DNA from: Kryptolebias marmoratus
Lineage: Eukaryota > Chordata > Actinopteri > Cyprinodontiformes > Rivulidae
NCBI RefSeq assembly: GCF_001649575.2
Contig: NC_051450.1
Location: forward strand, 13,613,969 to 13,677,968
Direction: 5' to 3'
DNA: 64,000 nucleotides
Shown here piece after piece: positions 1-12,000 of this stretch. The notes beneath the pieces were generated by a model that saw only the letters and a list, made by a program, of their open reading frames with translations, did no database searches and was not told the origin of the DNA. Numbering within the stretch: the stretch's first letter is position 1; each line of letters starts with the position of its first letter. The translations under genes and the position numbers were made by a program.

Positions 1-375
1 CACTCGCTCCTGGACGGGACAGAGAGGCTCCCTCCTCCAAAACAGCCGTCTGCGCAAAAAAAGAGGAAACTTTCCTGCGTCTCGTCAAGTTCACTCCCTG
101 TTGGTTTTTTATCCTTGAACCCGAAGGGCTCGTCTTTTTCACTTGTCACGTATGGAAGGGGTGGGAGTTGGAGAGGACGGGGTGGATGTGGAGGGTGGGA
201 GTGGGCTGCTGCGTCATCCCCCCCCCACGCATCCCCACCACCACCCCCTTGTCCCATATGAGCGCAGACGTCTTCCGCGTCAATGAAGCACCCCGAGCCA
301 ACTCATAAAAAAGGGAAGAATCCCTCTTTAATTCAGCCATTATCATTAATTAAAGTGTGAATTAATGTCAGCAGT

Positions 376-404
376 TGACGTCACGCTATAAATCAGATCA
401 CGTG
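376..404. promoter_or_regulatory. CRE / TATA / E-box cluster
   Basis: A full cAMP response element (TGACGTCA, 376-383) is followed three bases later by TATAAAT (387-393) and then by the E-box CACGTG (399-404). Bases 1-300 next to it are comparatively rich in CpG. This looks like a core promoter, but I cannot tell which transcript it serves. Read rightward it would start near 419, just before a short 18-codon ORF at 423. Read leftward it could be the promoter of the gene beyond the left edge, which in human synteny is ADCYAP1, itself a cAMP-responsive neuropeptide gene. The assignment to adcyap1 is inference only. Confidence 0.4.
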
Positions 405-483
405 ACTGGCCTTCTGAAGCGCCATGGGAAGGACGGGCGGGAGCTGTTCAGTGCTGAAACCATCTCCAAGGAAAAGATAGGGG

Positions 484-3400
484 AGCTTAAAAAGAAAGAA
501 AAAGTCTGTTAAATTAAGTTCGAAGGGTTTTATTCACGTTGTTCATTTTGCCCACCTTTGTTAAAGTCAGGGTCAAATACAACTTTGTAATGGAGGAATT
601 TTGTTCAGGGATTCAACCCGATTCTGATTTGTTTTTAAACTTCTGAACTCCAGTTTTAGATTTGATGTCAGCCTTATCACAAGTTTGATTTTTAACATAA
701 CAAACGTGTCATGTGGTTATATTTTCCGATGCAATATCTTGAGTTATTTTTCACTTCTTCACACTTTGCTTCCAAGAAGCCAGATGTTCTTATTTAGTCC
801 TATAAATTCGTTTTGATTGATAGTTTTTTTTTTAAATTACTTCATGGCTTTTGAAGTTTTTCTTTGGACTTTGGCAGCTTTTTTACTCAAACAATGTTCA
901 GAAGTGTGTTTTTTCCCCTTTATTTCGTTGTTTTTTCATTAAGCTCCCTAAATGACCTGTGAATCAGGCATAAAATGGGTCCCATGAACCAGAGTTGTGT
1001 TCACACAAAACAAACAACATAGCAAAAACACAATTCTAAATCACATGTTTAGACACTTTATTATTAGCAGTCTATCAGAAAGACAAATCTTCTTCCCATT
1101 TCTTCAGTTTAATCTATGAAAAAGACCAAATTTTACAAAGTTTGACACCAAAAAAAGTGATTCCCAAAGAGAAGTTAGCTGAAAACCTGACAAATAATCA
1201 ACTGAAGGATAATGAATCTCTCAGTCCTGGATCAGGTCTTTAACAGATTTTTTCCCCTATGTCTCAAAGACTAGACTTTCAGATACCATTCATATCATTC
1301 ATCTGTAAGATTGTTTTTTAGGTCTGATTCTTCTTCTTTTGTCCTCCAGTTGTCCTCTTTTCATACATTTTTAGGCACAAACTGCACAATATGTTGTCAT
1401 AGAAGAAGCAAGGACTGAACAGAAAATGAATAAAAAAGCAACCAAAGTCCAAAAAAATAACTTTGAAAGACCTTCAGAAAGTCTGAAGAACTATTGATTA
1501 AGACCACTTTATGAGATTATAATAAAGTGTGGCTGCTTGGAAACGAAGTGTAAAAATATTAGGGGCAGTTTCAAAGTTTTCCACAAGCTTTTGTTTTTTT
1601 GGTTTGTCATTTCTTATTTTGAGGCGCCACCGATGTGTCTCTGACACTGGTGGCTTAATTAAACACTGAGTGTGGGATTGTTTCCCCTCCATGTCTCATT
1701 AGGATTTATGGTCATCTTCCTTGTTTGCTTAAAAAATAAACTTTTTATCTTTACTGTTGTGATGACACTCATTTGAGATATTCCATTGAGCAAAGCGGAT
1801 ATTTCCAAACCCATAAAGGACTCATCTTATCTGACCCTAGAGACACAGATTTCAAAACAAGCACTGATTTTTATTGAACAGTACTAAAAATATGCCTCCA
1901 AAATTAACATTTACTAGCATAAAAACATCTTTACTTTTTCTCCAACATTTCATCCTCACTCCAGCTCACTCACACAACCAGATACTGGTTTTGACAAACA
2001 GTATGTTAAGAAAATAAAATTAAAAATACTTGTTTGAAGCCCTTTAATGCTTTTTTTTGTTGAAGAATGACAGAGATCTTCATTTATTAAACCATCAATG
2101 AATGAATCCAGTGGTGGAAGACTACTCCCTTCCCTTATTGAGATAAAAATACTAAACACTAAAAATAGAGACAACAAAAATAGCCCATTGTAACCAAAAG
2201 CCCTGAATAATAAAACAAAGCAAAAACCTAAATTTACTCTGTTTGTAGCTCTATTATCTGATAACAGTATCATTAAGAAAAAGAAGGCTACAAGAAAATA
2301 CAAAGCTTGTTATACATGGGTTTTTTTTTAGGATTTATGCCATTTGTCAAATAAATATGACCTTTATCTTTTGGAGATAAGTCTGCTAAACTAATATAAG
2401 ATGTTTGAACATAGAGGTCATCTGCAACGACACATGCCTCATAAAGAAAATAACATAACATAAATTTTGATTGGAAAATAAAGTAGGTTTAGTTCAATTT
2501 AGGGGCAATTTGGGGCAGTCATTTTGGAAGTCATTTTCCAGTCAGGGGATCATTTTGGTATGGTGCAGGAGCTGGGGATCAAACCCCTGACCCTCCAATT
2601 GACAGACAGCCTTCCTCCCAGTGTCAAACAAATGTGACTTTTATCTTTTTAAATATGTAAGAACAGCTGCCAGATGAACAAAGCCAACTTAAAAATGGCA
2701 TATTTTCCCCTCAGATGTTGTGAAGCCAAAATGTAAAGTTACACCAGACCAAAACTCTATTAAAGTTAACTTTTAATTTTCTTTTTCAAGTGTTTTTCTC
2801 TGTTTTTCCATCCTGTTCATTAGGAGTCCGGCGTGTCTTCAGTCCACACAGGCTTCGGGACCATGAGTTGAATCTTTAGTGGGTGATTCAGACCCCTGGG
2901 TTATCTTCGCTCTCTGACGTCATGTGACGGTTTGCCTGGTGCAAAGCAACACTTTCCTTTGAATTCTAAAGAGCTAAAAGAAAGGAAAAAGATGTCTTTA
3001 AATCGAGCCTCTCTCTTGCTCTGAGTGAGCGCTGCACCCCAGTGGTTCTGGTAAGAAAATGCAGCGTTGTGTGTCAGGAGTCTTCAGGTTTTTATGTCCT
3101 GTACAGCAAATTCATCCTTAACTGTCTTCATGTCATTATTTATAAAGTACAATAGGCTTTAAATGTTCCTGCTTTTAAATTAGGACAACCACCTCTTGAA
3201 CACTTAACTATTTAATTATGAGCGGGGCAGTTAGTCATAACGTTTCCATGACTGTCTTATAGTGAAATGAATCAGAGTAATCATTGTAAAGTGGTGATTA
3301 CTCATTCAGCTTCAATCATCTCTTAATAAGCACTTCTTCTGATTATAGCAGGATATCTAAACCTAATTACCGAGTGCATACAGAAGATACGAATGTTTGT

Positions 3401-3734
3401 CTTTAATCACCCGATCCTTGACTCACCGCAGCTTTAAAATCCTGCTGTATGTCCCGTATTAATAAACCTGCTGACCCTGGTCATAACGTGTGTCAATATT
3501 TATATTTGAAGCATTCATCTGTAATTCAGCTGTGAAAGAAAATCAGGATCATATGTCAAGCTGTCTGATTTTAAGCCCTTATTTCACATTTTAGGCTTGT
3601 CTCAAATGTTTCCTTTGTGCAGCTAAATAAATGTAACAGTCTTGAAAAGTTTCAGTGTAGTTTAAAGTTTTTCATAGCACTGAAATGCTTTTAAGGATTT
3701 TTTATCAGCAGCTTTTTTCTTCTTCTTTTGAACC
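484..3734. other. AT-rich intergenic DNA, no gene seen
   Basis: No exon, RNA gene or long ORF is recognisable. The longest open frame, on the minus strand at 1956-2303, starts in AT-rich DNA and resembles no protein I know. A tRNA-like B-box sequence at 2574-2586 sits in what looks like a worn fish SINE (separate entry). Confidence 0.6.
2500..2625. repeat. SINE-like fragment with tRNA-type B box
   Basis: The stretch around 2571-2590 (GGGGATCAAACCCC core) resembles the pol III B box of tRNA-derived SINEs. It is followed by text of the kind seen in fish repeats that end in a tRNA-like 'CCAATTG...AGAC' segment. No A box and no clear tail are visible, so this is at best a truncated copy. Confidence 0.3.
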
Positions 3735-3935
3735 TCACAGCTGCATTTCACAGAGCTGACCACAGTATATTAATCTCCCGTATAAATCACTGTGGCATTA
3801 ACGGCACTGAGTGGTTCAGTTTTCTTCTGTAAGCTTCTTCTTCAGCTCCTCTCTCCGCAGGGGTTCCTCAGGGGTGTATCCTCGGTCCAATATAATTCCT
3901 TATTTACACGCTCACACTGGGCTTTATCTTAAAAA
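3735..3935 (+). pseudogene. Decayed LINE reverse transcriptase fragment
   Basis: Reading in frame from 3755, the translation runs ADHSILISRINHCGI and then, after a stop at 3830-3832 and still in the same frame, GVPQGCILGPI (3860-3892), followed by another stop. These correspond to two neighbouring blocks of the non-LTR reverse transcriptase palm: the 'F-T-V-D-H-x-I-L' region and the 'GVPQGS-x-LGP' region, at the normal spacing. The in-frame stops and the lack of the YADD block nearby show a dead, short fragment. The family cannot be assigned from this much sequence. Confidence 0.7.
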
Positions 3936-5695
3936 ATAACATAACATAAAAATAGCACATCTTTTCATAGTTTCTTAGATGATCTAATTTCAGATGAAGT
4001 GCAACAAAGTTTGTCTGTCAATCAGATATTAGAATTTATACTGTTTTAATTGACTCTTCCCATTGGCTCAACAAGGTGCTATTCAGGTCGATGCAGCACA
4101 GGTTCAGAGGTTTTCCAGTAGGTAATCCCATCCACTTTCAGCTTGCTTCTTTCCTTGATTTTAATCAGAATAAAATGTTATGTTTTACGTGTCATTCAAC
4201 ACTGACCACTTTATAGATCTGGGTAGCTGCGCCTCTTTTAGAAAATCCCAAATAAAAGATCTCTGTGAGATACTTGATTTTTAATTTTTTGAGAAGTCTT
4301 TTGCGGAAGATAACATTTTTTAAAGGGGGATCCACACTTTAACAGCATTTCACCTTTATTACTGTAATATGTTGTACATTAGGGTTAGCTTGTCATTTAA
4401 CATAAACTTAAAACCCAGAAAATTAATCATAAATGCAGCAATAAAAAATGACATGTACATAAAAATGGAAGTCAATCAGAACTCATCAGTAATATTGACA
4501 AAGTAAACGGGCTTTTGTTTGTTCAGATGTGTGTGTAGACAGGAGCTACCTTGAGTTTACAGTTTAATATCTTTTCCTTGGCGGTCAAGCTGTGAGTAAT
4601 CATATTAAACTGTGCAGAGCAAAACTGAGTTTTTATCACTACAAACAGGACACCAGAAGAACATATGACTCAATCTAATTTTAGCTCTGTTTGCTTTTTA
4701 TATCCAGCGTCGCTGATATGTCGTGTTTGAAGATCTTTACTGATGTTACTGTCTCGTGGCTCAAGCGTTGACAGAACGTGACATTTGTTAATCACATTTG
4801 AAAGGCGTATATGTGTGTGAGCACACAGTTGGGTTACTCATGTTGTGGGCACTCTGTCACATTGTGGAGACTTGGAAACACTCATAAATCCTCATATTTT
4901 ATTGTGATTATTTGTGGTCAGTGTGCATCTTCAGGAAATGAGCATGAGTCACTGTTACAGTAAAAATTAGGAAATATTGTCGATGTGATGTTTGTGATGT
5001 TTTATTTTCTTGCTGCTGATTGTTCATTTCTGTCAATAAAATATATTTATATGTTATTGTTATATGTGAATACCACAAATCTTCAATATTTGTCTTCGTA
5101 CAAGCAAATACATCATTTTATTGATCAGTTTAGGTCATAAGCTTAAAATGATAAAATGCTCTGCTTATCATTACAGAATAATTGTCGTGTTATCACTTTA
5201 ATTTGTGGTTGTAGTAAATAAATGAATTAGTGTCACATTTAAACACACAAAGCAAGATCCTATAACAGGCATTTTTCCTTTGTCAGTAAACAGAATTTCC
5301 TGATAAAAAGTTTTATTTTATTTAAATGGATGACAGGGTCAACAGTTTTATTGTACAATAAAAGACACAGAGGACAGTATATTAATCAGTGCAATATAAG
5401 AACCACTCAGTGGAGCCTCAAAAATTAATATAATGTTGATATTAGATAATTGAGTTCACCTGAGTGGAAGTTTTTCAGAGACACTTGATTTATTTTATTT
5501 AATTTCAACTCCAAAATGTTTCGATGTTAGGTACTGAGTTTGTTTAAAATGTACATTTTGTATAAAAGGCCTAAAATTATAAAAAGCAAGAATGCATAAT
5601 TAAATGTAACACAAAAAATATGAGTTTCAAGGTTTATAGTAATGACAGTAATATGAGTCTACATCAAATATTTTATCTTTGAAAGAGCTTTGAGA
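3936..5695. other. AT-rich intergenic DNA, nothing recognised
   Basis: No coding exon, RNA gene or obvious repeat unit could be supported here. Open frames are short and interrupted. Confidence 0.5.
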
Positions 5696-5785
5696 GTTCT
5701 TCTGAGATGTGGTTCTGTGGAAAGATTATGAACCATTAATATCTTACCTGCTCTTTGAACAACCTTAGAGTAAATTTCAATGTTA
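5696..5785 (+). repeat. Single arm of a long-TIR MITE
   Basis: The segment containing GGTTCTGTGGAAAGATTATG closely matches the outer arm of the inverted-repeat element seen complete at 20144-20711 and 40074-40343 (shared order: TTCTGAAAT, GGGGTTCTGTGGAAAG, TATGAAC, ATCTTACCTG, CTCTTTGAA). No opposing arm was found within the next few hundred bases, so this is a truncated copy. Confidence 0.55.
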
Positions 5786-6614
5786 CTGTCAGCTTTTCAA
5801 ACAAGTTGTAGCTTTATTTTTTGTGGTTGCAACAGTTATTTTCTACTTTGATGTTAAAAATGAAAACCACTGTTATTCAAAATGCTAAAAATATCTTAGG
5901 GGTTATGTTTAATGATTAAAATTATGTACTTAGAAAGTTACATTAATCCTTTAGATTTTTACATCTTTTATTCTGTTTGTTTTCTATGATCGAATAGAAA
6001 CCCATTTTTCTGTTCACACAGTAAGTACAATTGCGCACCCATTTTGCAGAGTACCTCAAATCCTTTGCAAAATGAAATACTTGTCTAAAACATGGCACTT
6101 TCTTACCATATCAAACACAAATTGGTAATATATTTTTAAGCATTTAAAGACAGATGTGCTAAACCTAAAACAGTTTGGCTTTTTTAAAACTTTCCTGATT
6201 ACTGTGAAATATACAAAGTACAAAAGTAAAATCAACTTACAGCAATACAAAAGACCAATGCTGCAGATTGATCAAAAGTATTTATTACTATATATGTCAG
6301 CCAATATGGAAGTCAGGAGAATAAATATTCCCATTGGCTGAGCAAGTATTTGTGTAGACAAATACTGCAAAATAGGACTATATCCATCAAACTTACTGCA
6401 ACTTTAAGGGGAATAATGAAATAAATATTTAGTCTGGGCATCATATCTTAACCTGGATCTGCTCATAAGATGTCATCAAAATCACAGGATTTATCCTCAT
6501 TTTCAACATAAGAAGAATTCCCATCCTTGCTCAGATGCTGCATTAATACAGTGCTTATACCCGATTAGTGTGTTTCGAATTAAACAAAAAAGTGTTTGCA
6601 CACATGGAGGATGT
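5786..6614. other. AT-rich intergenic DNA, nothing recognised
   Basis: Short overlapping open frames on both strands at 6056-6341 are AT-rich chance ORFs with no family signal. Confidence 0.5.
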
Positions 6615-6841
6615 GTTTAACCCACAGATGTCAAACTCTGTACCTCAGGGGCTGCTCTCCTGCATGTTTTACACGTGTTCTTGCTTTAAAACACCTGGTT
6701 TAAATGAATGACTGGTGGATGTGCTCCTATTTGGTGAGGAGGTAATTAAACCATTTGGAGCAGGTGTGTTGGAGCAGAAAAACCTAAAACTTTCAGGACA
6801 GTGGAGCCTTGAGGCCTGGAGTTTACACCCCTGGTTTAACC
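6615..6841. mobile_element. Complete non-autonomous hAT-type MITE with target-site duplication
   Basis: An element of about 211 bp (6623-6833) is flanked on both sides by the same 8-base sequence GTTTAACC (6615-6622 and 6834-6841). That length is the target duplication typical of hAT transposons. The ends are imperfect inverted repeats of the fish consensus CAGGGGTGTCAAACTC: the left end has drifted, while the right end keeps GAGTTTACACCCCTG. The middle (CCTGCATGTTTTA, GTGTTGGAGCAG) matches the fragment at 20276-20440. It has no coding capacity, so it must have been moved by a transposase supplied in trans. Confidence 0.8.
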
Positions 6842-7134
6842 AATTGATATTAAGGTGTGGTCATTTGAAAAGCAAGTGTTCAGAAATGAAAACAGGTCAC
6901 ATTATAATATATTTGCGTCTCTAAAGCTGATTAATGTGTTTAGTGTTTTGCAAAGAAGTGTGCCTATAGTCGTGCACATCCAGATTGGAGTAAGGTTTTG
7001 CCTGCTTTGGGGAAAAAAAACATATTTTAGTCAGTAATCTCTGTCCCCAAGCTGCAGTAACCCTGACACACCAGCAGAGGGCGACGTAGACCTATTTTTT
7101 TGTGAATGGAAACGGTACCAGTTGAGTCTTTTTT

Positions 7135-7174
7135 TTCTTCTTCTTCTTCTTCTTCTTCTTCTTCTTCTTCTTCT
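7135..7174 (+). repeat. (TTC)n microsatellite
   Basis: About 13 uninterrupted TTC units lie some 200 bases upstream of the GC-rich yes1 leader. The serine-run and leucine-run ORFs in this stretch are products of the repeat. Confidence 0.95.
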
Positions 7175-7319
7175 TTTTTGTTATTTTATACATGTAACCA
7201 TCCTCCACGGGACGGTCTGCTCTTGCCTCCCTTTATGTTATTTGTTCCTTTTTTTTCCTACACATGCATTGACCTTGTTTTCATCAGATTTTCATCAGCT
7301 GTCTCTGTGACCGCCTGAG

Positions 7320-7754
7320 CTGCGGCTGTCCTCAGACCAGCTGCACCAGACGGGGTCTGTGTCTGAGGCTCCAGCTGTGGGGCTCCAGTCCCGCAGGCTG
7401 GGGCGGCCATGTTGTTGTGTGGGGCTTGATGGAAGTTTAGGGAAGTAGAGGCTCTATCTGTCCGGGACGCTCGGGGATCTCACTTTTCCTCCTTTTTTCC
7501 TTGATTCTTGCGCCCCCCACCACCACCACCACCACAACCACCCACCCGCCTCTCTGACGACCACCATGACCGTTTCCCTCACCGCCTCCATCGGCTGCGC
7601 TCGAACCTAATCCGAACCCCTGGATGGAGGAAGTCAGGATGAAGGAGGCGGCTCGGTCCCGGCTGGAATAACTCGGATTTACTTTGTCCTGATCTGATTC
7701 GAGAAGTGTGTGTGGAGGGGGGAAAACACCTCAGAGGAACGCGGATTTGAGAAG
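7320..7754 (+). other. yes1: Putative noncoding exon 1 / promoter of yes1
   Basis: This GC- and CpG-rich island stands out from AT-rich surroundings and ends in a good splice donor (GAGAAG|GTAAAT, intron from 7755). The first coding exon of yes1 has an acceptor nine bases before its ATG (exon from 16892), so an upstream untranslated exon is required; this is the best candidate. It contains at least four short upstream ORFs, including a 14-codon one at 7566-7610 in strong Kozak context (CCACCATGA) and a 15-codon one at 7624-7671. The transcription start is not determined and the exon limits are inferred. Confidence 0.55.
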
Positions 7755-7789
7755 GTAAATAATAAAGGAAAGAAGTGTCTTAGAGCAGC

Positions 7790-7791
<2 letters not shown>

Positions 7792-7840
<49 letters not shown>

Positions 7841-7841
7841 G
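7792..7841 (+). repeat. (GAT)n microsatellite
   Basis: Roughly 16 GAT/ATG units sit about 40 bases inside yes1 intron 1. The poly-serine ORF on the other strand is an artefact of this repeat. Confidence 0.95.
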
Positions 7842-8627
7842 TGAGAACAGGACGGGCCGGAGCGCAGCTGCTCCTGCCTGACCTGTCATCCAACAAAGGA
7901 ATGAACCCTGCAGTTTATCTCTGCTAACCAGCTGCTTTAATGTGCTCATTTAACCATTTAGAAACACAGAACCCCCCCCCCAGAGAATGAACAGCACCCA
8001 AATGAAAGACTTTACAATAAAACACTGCAGTGATTTAATCTGGACCATTAATTCTGCTTTAAGTACCACAGCCATGAGCACTGAGGGAGCAAAGACAGGC
8101 TTAAAACTCAAAATTTTCATTCTTTTAAACTCTTATTAAGAACATCTATTTGAACATTTGCCTTTGTAATATAAATAAAGTCCCAAAAGGTTTTTAAAAA
8201 GCATCTTTACCATCTTAACCAGATCATTTTGGCATACTTCTTTACTAATGTAGTTTTTCTTATCTGCTTTCCATTTTTTACCATCTATGAAGTGCCTTTG
8301 TTACCTATGTTTTGTGCTTACTTGAAAATTTCTTCCATCTTTATCTTGATGTGTACCTTTCCTGCTCAGAGGTGAATAAAGGCTCATTCTGTTCTGTTCT
8401 GCTCATCAGGATGGAGTTGTGTGGAGAAGGTGGAGTTGGCTGTTTGTTTAGCTACTTAAACAGCCGCAGCTTTCCCATCCCTGTTTCTCTGCTCGATCGG
8501 CTCCTTCGAGGCTTTCAAACTGACTCAATAAAGTGATTCAGGAACAAGAAACTTCCTGAGGAGTTCTTTCTCCAGCCGGATCCTTTATAAGGGCTGGGCC
8601 AACGCCAGGGGGGAGGTGGGTGTTAAA

Positions 8628-8702
8628 NNNNNNNNNNNNNNNNNNNNNNNNNNNNNNNNNNNNNNNNNNNNNNNNNNNNNNNNNNNNNNNNNNNNNNNNN
8701 NN
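8628..8702. other. Assembly gap (75 N)
   Basis: A run of 75 undetermined bases in yes1 intron 1. Its true length and content are unknown. Confidence 1.
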
Positions 8703-9037
8703 GTGACAGCAGGTCAGAGATATAAGCATTGTTCTGACCTACAAGGGGTTTTGGGGCGTGCTCTTTCCCTCATTCGTGTGTTTTATCAGCAGCTTGTTTA
8801 AGGAGCGATGAGCGGTACTCGGTGAAATCCTGAGCTGGGTAAAACTGTAACTGTGCTACAAGTGTTTGAAGCACAGCAGCCGACGACTCCATGGTTTTGT
8901 CTGACTTTGGGAGAAACAGAATTGTTTTAGTTTACACATTAATGCTACACATTATTGATGCACTTTGTCACAGTTTCCCCAATTTCTAAAAGGAAACACA
9001 ACTTTTCAATTGTTCACAATGTTCACCTTTTAAAGCC

Positions 9038-9059
<22 letters not shown>
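9038..9059. repeat. (TA)n microsatellite
   Basis: About eleven TA units inside yes1 intron 1. Confidence 0.9.
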
Positions 9060-9070
<11 letters not shown>

Positions 9071-12000
9071 TGAGGAAACCACTTTAGATGACATGGATTC
9101 AGGTTTTCCTTCCTGGTTGCACAAATGAGTTTTTATGACCATGTGTCCCTGAAGGGAACTAATTTCTAAATGGAACTAGCATCTGTTAGCACCCGGAGTA
9201 TGACCACTTTTAGCTCAATATCTATTAAAAAATGGCTCAAGTTCCTTTTGTGATCGCTAAGGTCGGTTAGTGAATCAGAATCACTTCATGAAAATTTGAC
9301 TCTTCAAACTCTCTTCTATTTTAACTGGATGATTGTTGAAAGATTCCTTAATAAAGCCCACATTTATCTGTTCAGGTATTCCCGCCAGACTTGTTGATCT
9401 TGAACTAGTGCTTTTCTTTCTTGGCAGCCCAAAAATTATATAAAAAAAAGCCCAAGCTGTTCGTTGAGGTTTTATCTCTTACTTCCTATTAAAGTTCAGT
9501 AAGAGTCAAAGGGCTGTGAGCATCAGGGCCATCTTACACTTGAATTCCCAAAGCAGCGCAGAGTAAATCCCCAGAAAAAAAGTTGTTGATGCTTTTTCTG
9601 AATGCGTCAGTGTGGTCACATGATCCTCTCCAGACCCAATTTTAACCGTTTGGTGTAAAAGAGGCAGCCAGCATCTGCTGCAGATCCGAGGCTCAGTGTG
9701 GCTCTGCAGCCCCTTCCTGTCCGCAGTCGCAGCTGCACCGTTTCAGTCGGACTTGTCTGATGGATGGAGGAACTCCAGCATCGTACTTCCTTTAAGCCCG
9801 ACCGCCTGGCTGTCATCCAGCCACATTTCTACTGATCTAAACCCCAGAGGAGTGGCGCTTCTGTTTGAAACAGTGAGACTAGAAATATTTTAGAATCAGA
9901 TTTCAGTTCATTAATAATGCACAGTGTGCATGCATTCTTATGTCCTTTCATGTCTGCATCTCGTTTCAGTTAAACTCTGATTTTGTCGCTGCGAAAGCTT
10001 CACCTACAGATGATATAATTGCAGTGAGTGTGATTTTAAAGTCAATAAAAAGTTAAAAGGAAACCAGGACTGTATTCTAACCAGTGACACTTTTAGAGTT
10101 CGATTGAAGCAGAATGTTTTCATGGATTCAACAAACAAATGGGATGAAAAATTGAAATGGCTTCTATAATTTTTAGAGGCGCTATACTAGTTCATCTCTT
10201 GAGATTAGGGGACTTTTTTTTTAAATGACTGGACTAAAAGAATAAGAGTAAAAGCAGCTGAAGTACAAAATGAAATCCTGAAAGAAAAGGTTGTTCAAAA
10301 CCACTTTAAAAGATTAGGAACAGGTCCGGCAGCATGGAAACAAAATCTAAAAGCAGGATCTCAGGACAGGATTCGTCCTTTTTGGTGCATAATGTCCAAA
10401 CCTCTGAGACAAATTTTCAGATTTGTGATACTGTGATTAGTTGATAAAATAGACTCATGCTGGAACATTTCAAATTATGAACATAACTTCGTTATGTTCA
10501 AGATGGTATGTTGTCAACAAGCTCATCTTGTGTTGAGAAATGCTGACGTTTTAGGCTTTTTTGGTTCAATTTTGAACATTATGTCAGGCGATACCACCAA
10601 ATCTCACATAATCTGTTAGCATGTATGAATCTCAGCAACTGAACTGTCAAATTTTAGCTCAATATCTGCAGATATCTGACTGAGTATGATTAGCTGTGGT
10701 GGCCATCTTGAATCAGGACGCTTCAAATACTTTCTGAGAGATTCATTAAAACCTGTTTGTTTTGTTTTTTGCTAAGCATGACTGATATACAAACAAATAC
10801 ACCATTATCACTCACCTTTTGCTTTTTGGTGGCAGGTGATAATAGTAGAACATGTGTTTAGAGATCTATTTTGTGACTGCAAGGACTGTAAATGCAAAAA
10901 AACACTACTTTAAAGTCTTTGACTTTCCTCCTGATTTAACCGCATATATTTTCTGGCTGCAATATTCTTTAAAAAAAACCCATCTCAGCTATATTTGTGG
11001 GAAATTTGTGGGATGACAAGCAGCTGAGCTCTTCACTCTGTCTTATCAGCTTTTTGTAAATCCTACGTAGAGTGATCACACTGTGGTCGGAATGAGGGAA
11101 GGAAAGTACCAGCAGGTCACTGATAAGGCAGGTTTGAGTAATGACTGGAACACAAGAATATGCGAAGAATGATTTCATACTTTTAGAGCTCAGGGAGGCA
11201 GGCAGTCTGAATGAACTGGGTGAGTGTTTTCCTGCCACAGCTGGCAGTGGACTGTGATTAACCACTGTATGTTTTCGGTTAAGAGTGCAAAACTCCGAGC
11301 CGCTGTTTCACATTTCCAATTCTGTAACTGCACTGAGACTAACTAGGAGCGAGAGCGTGAGAGTCTGACTCTAAATCAGTGGACGTACCAAAGACAGAAG
11401 GTCATGAGTCAGAACCTTTTGGACATCCAGCATCCTCTGTAAACCTCGGATATGCAGGGAAAGATTTGGTCCCTCAGGGGAACATCTGGAACTGGATCAG
11501 ATCTCCACAAATAGATCAAGTTTCTTTTGTTTATTATATATTTCCTGGAAAACTTTGACAAGAAAAGCAACTATTTCTCAACAATGGAACAGCCGAGGAA
11601 GAGCATAAATGCTGTCAAACAGAGAGATATCAGCAAGGTTGTCCTTTTTCCAATGTCCTTGAGGAAGAAAGTGAACAGTTGAGTACAGCTGAAATAGGCG
11701 CATTAAACATTGCCCAATCTGTTACATTTTTAACTAGATACGGTCATTGAGGAAACGGCAATGACAGAAAAAGCATTAATGTTTTTATTGCAAATAGCTT
11801 TCTCTTTTTCTGCCGTTTACAAAGAAAAGCCAGAATAGGAATCTAGAAATGCACTGATTTGTTGTGAGACGGAGTTTGGCTGCAGAATGAGAAATCTTTA
11901 CCCACAGAAGACTGTTCAAAACAGTTTGTGTCTAATTGCTTTGCTTTGACTGATGTTGATTGAAATGTCAAGCTTTGATTTTCTGTCTCTATCCGGTCAA

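Noticed and set aside
2560..2625. A tRNA gene at the B-box-like sequence
   Set aside because: No A box, acceptor stem or anticodon arm can be folded around it. A SINE fragment is the better reading.
7731..7949. Poly-serine ORF over the GAT repeat, and the similar ORFs at 7106-7318
   Set aside because: They exist only because trinucleotide repeats lack stops.
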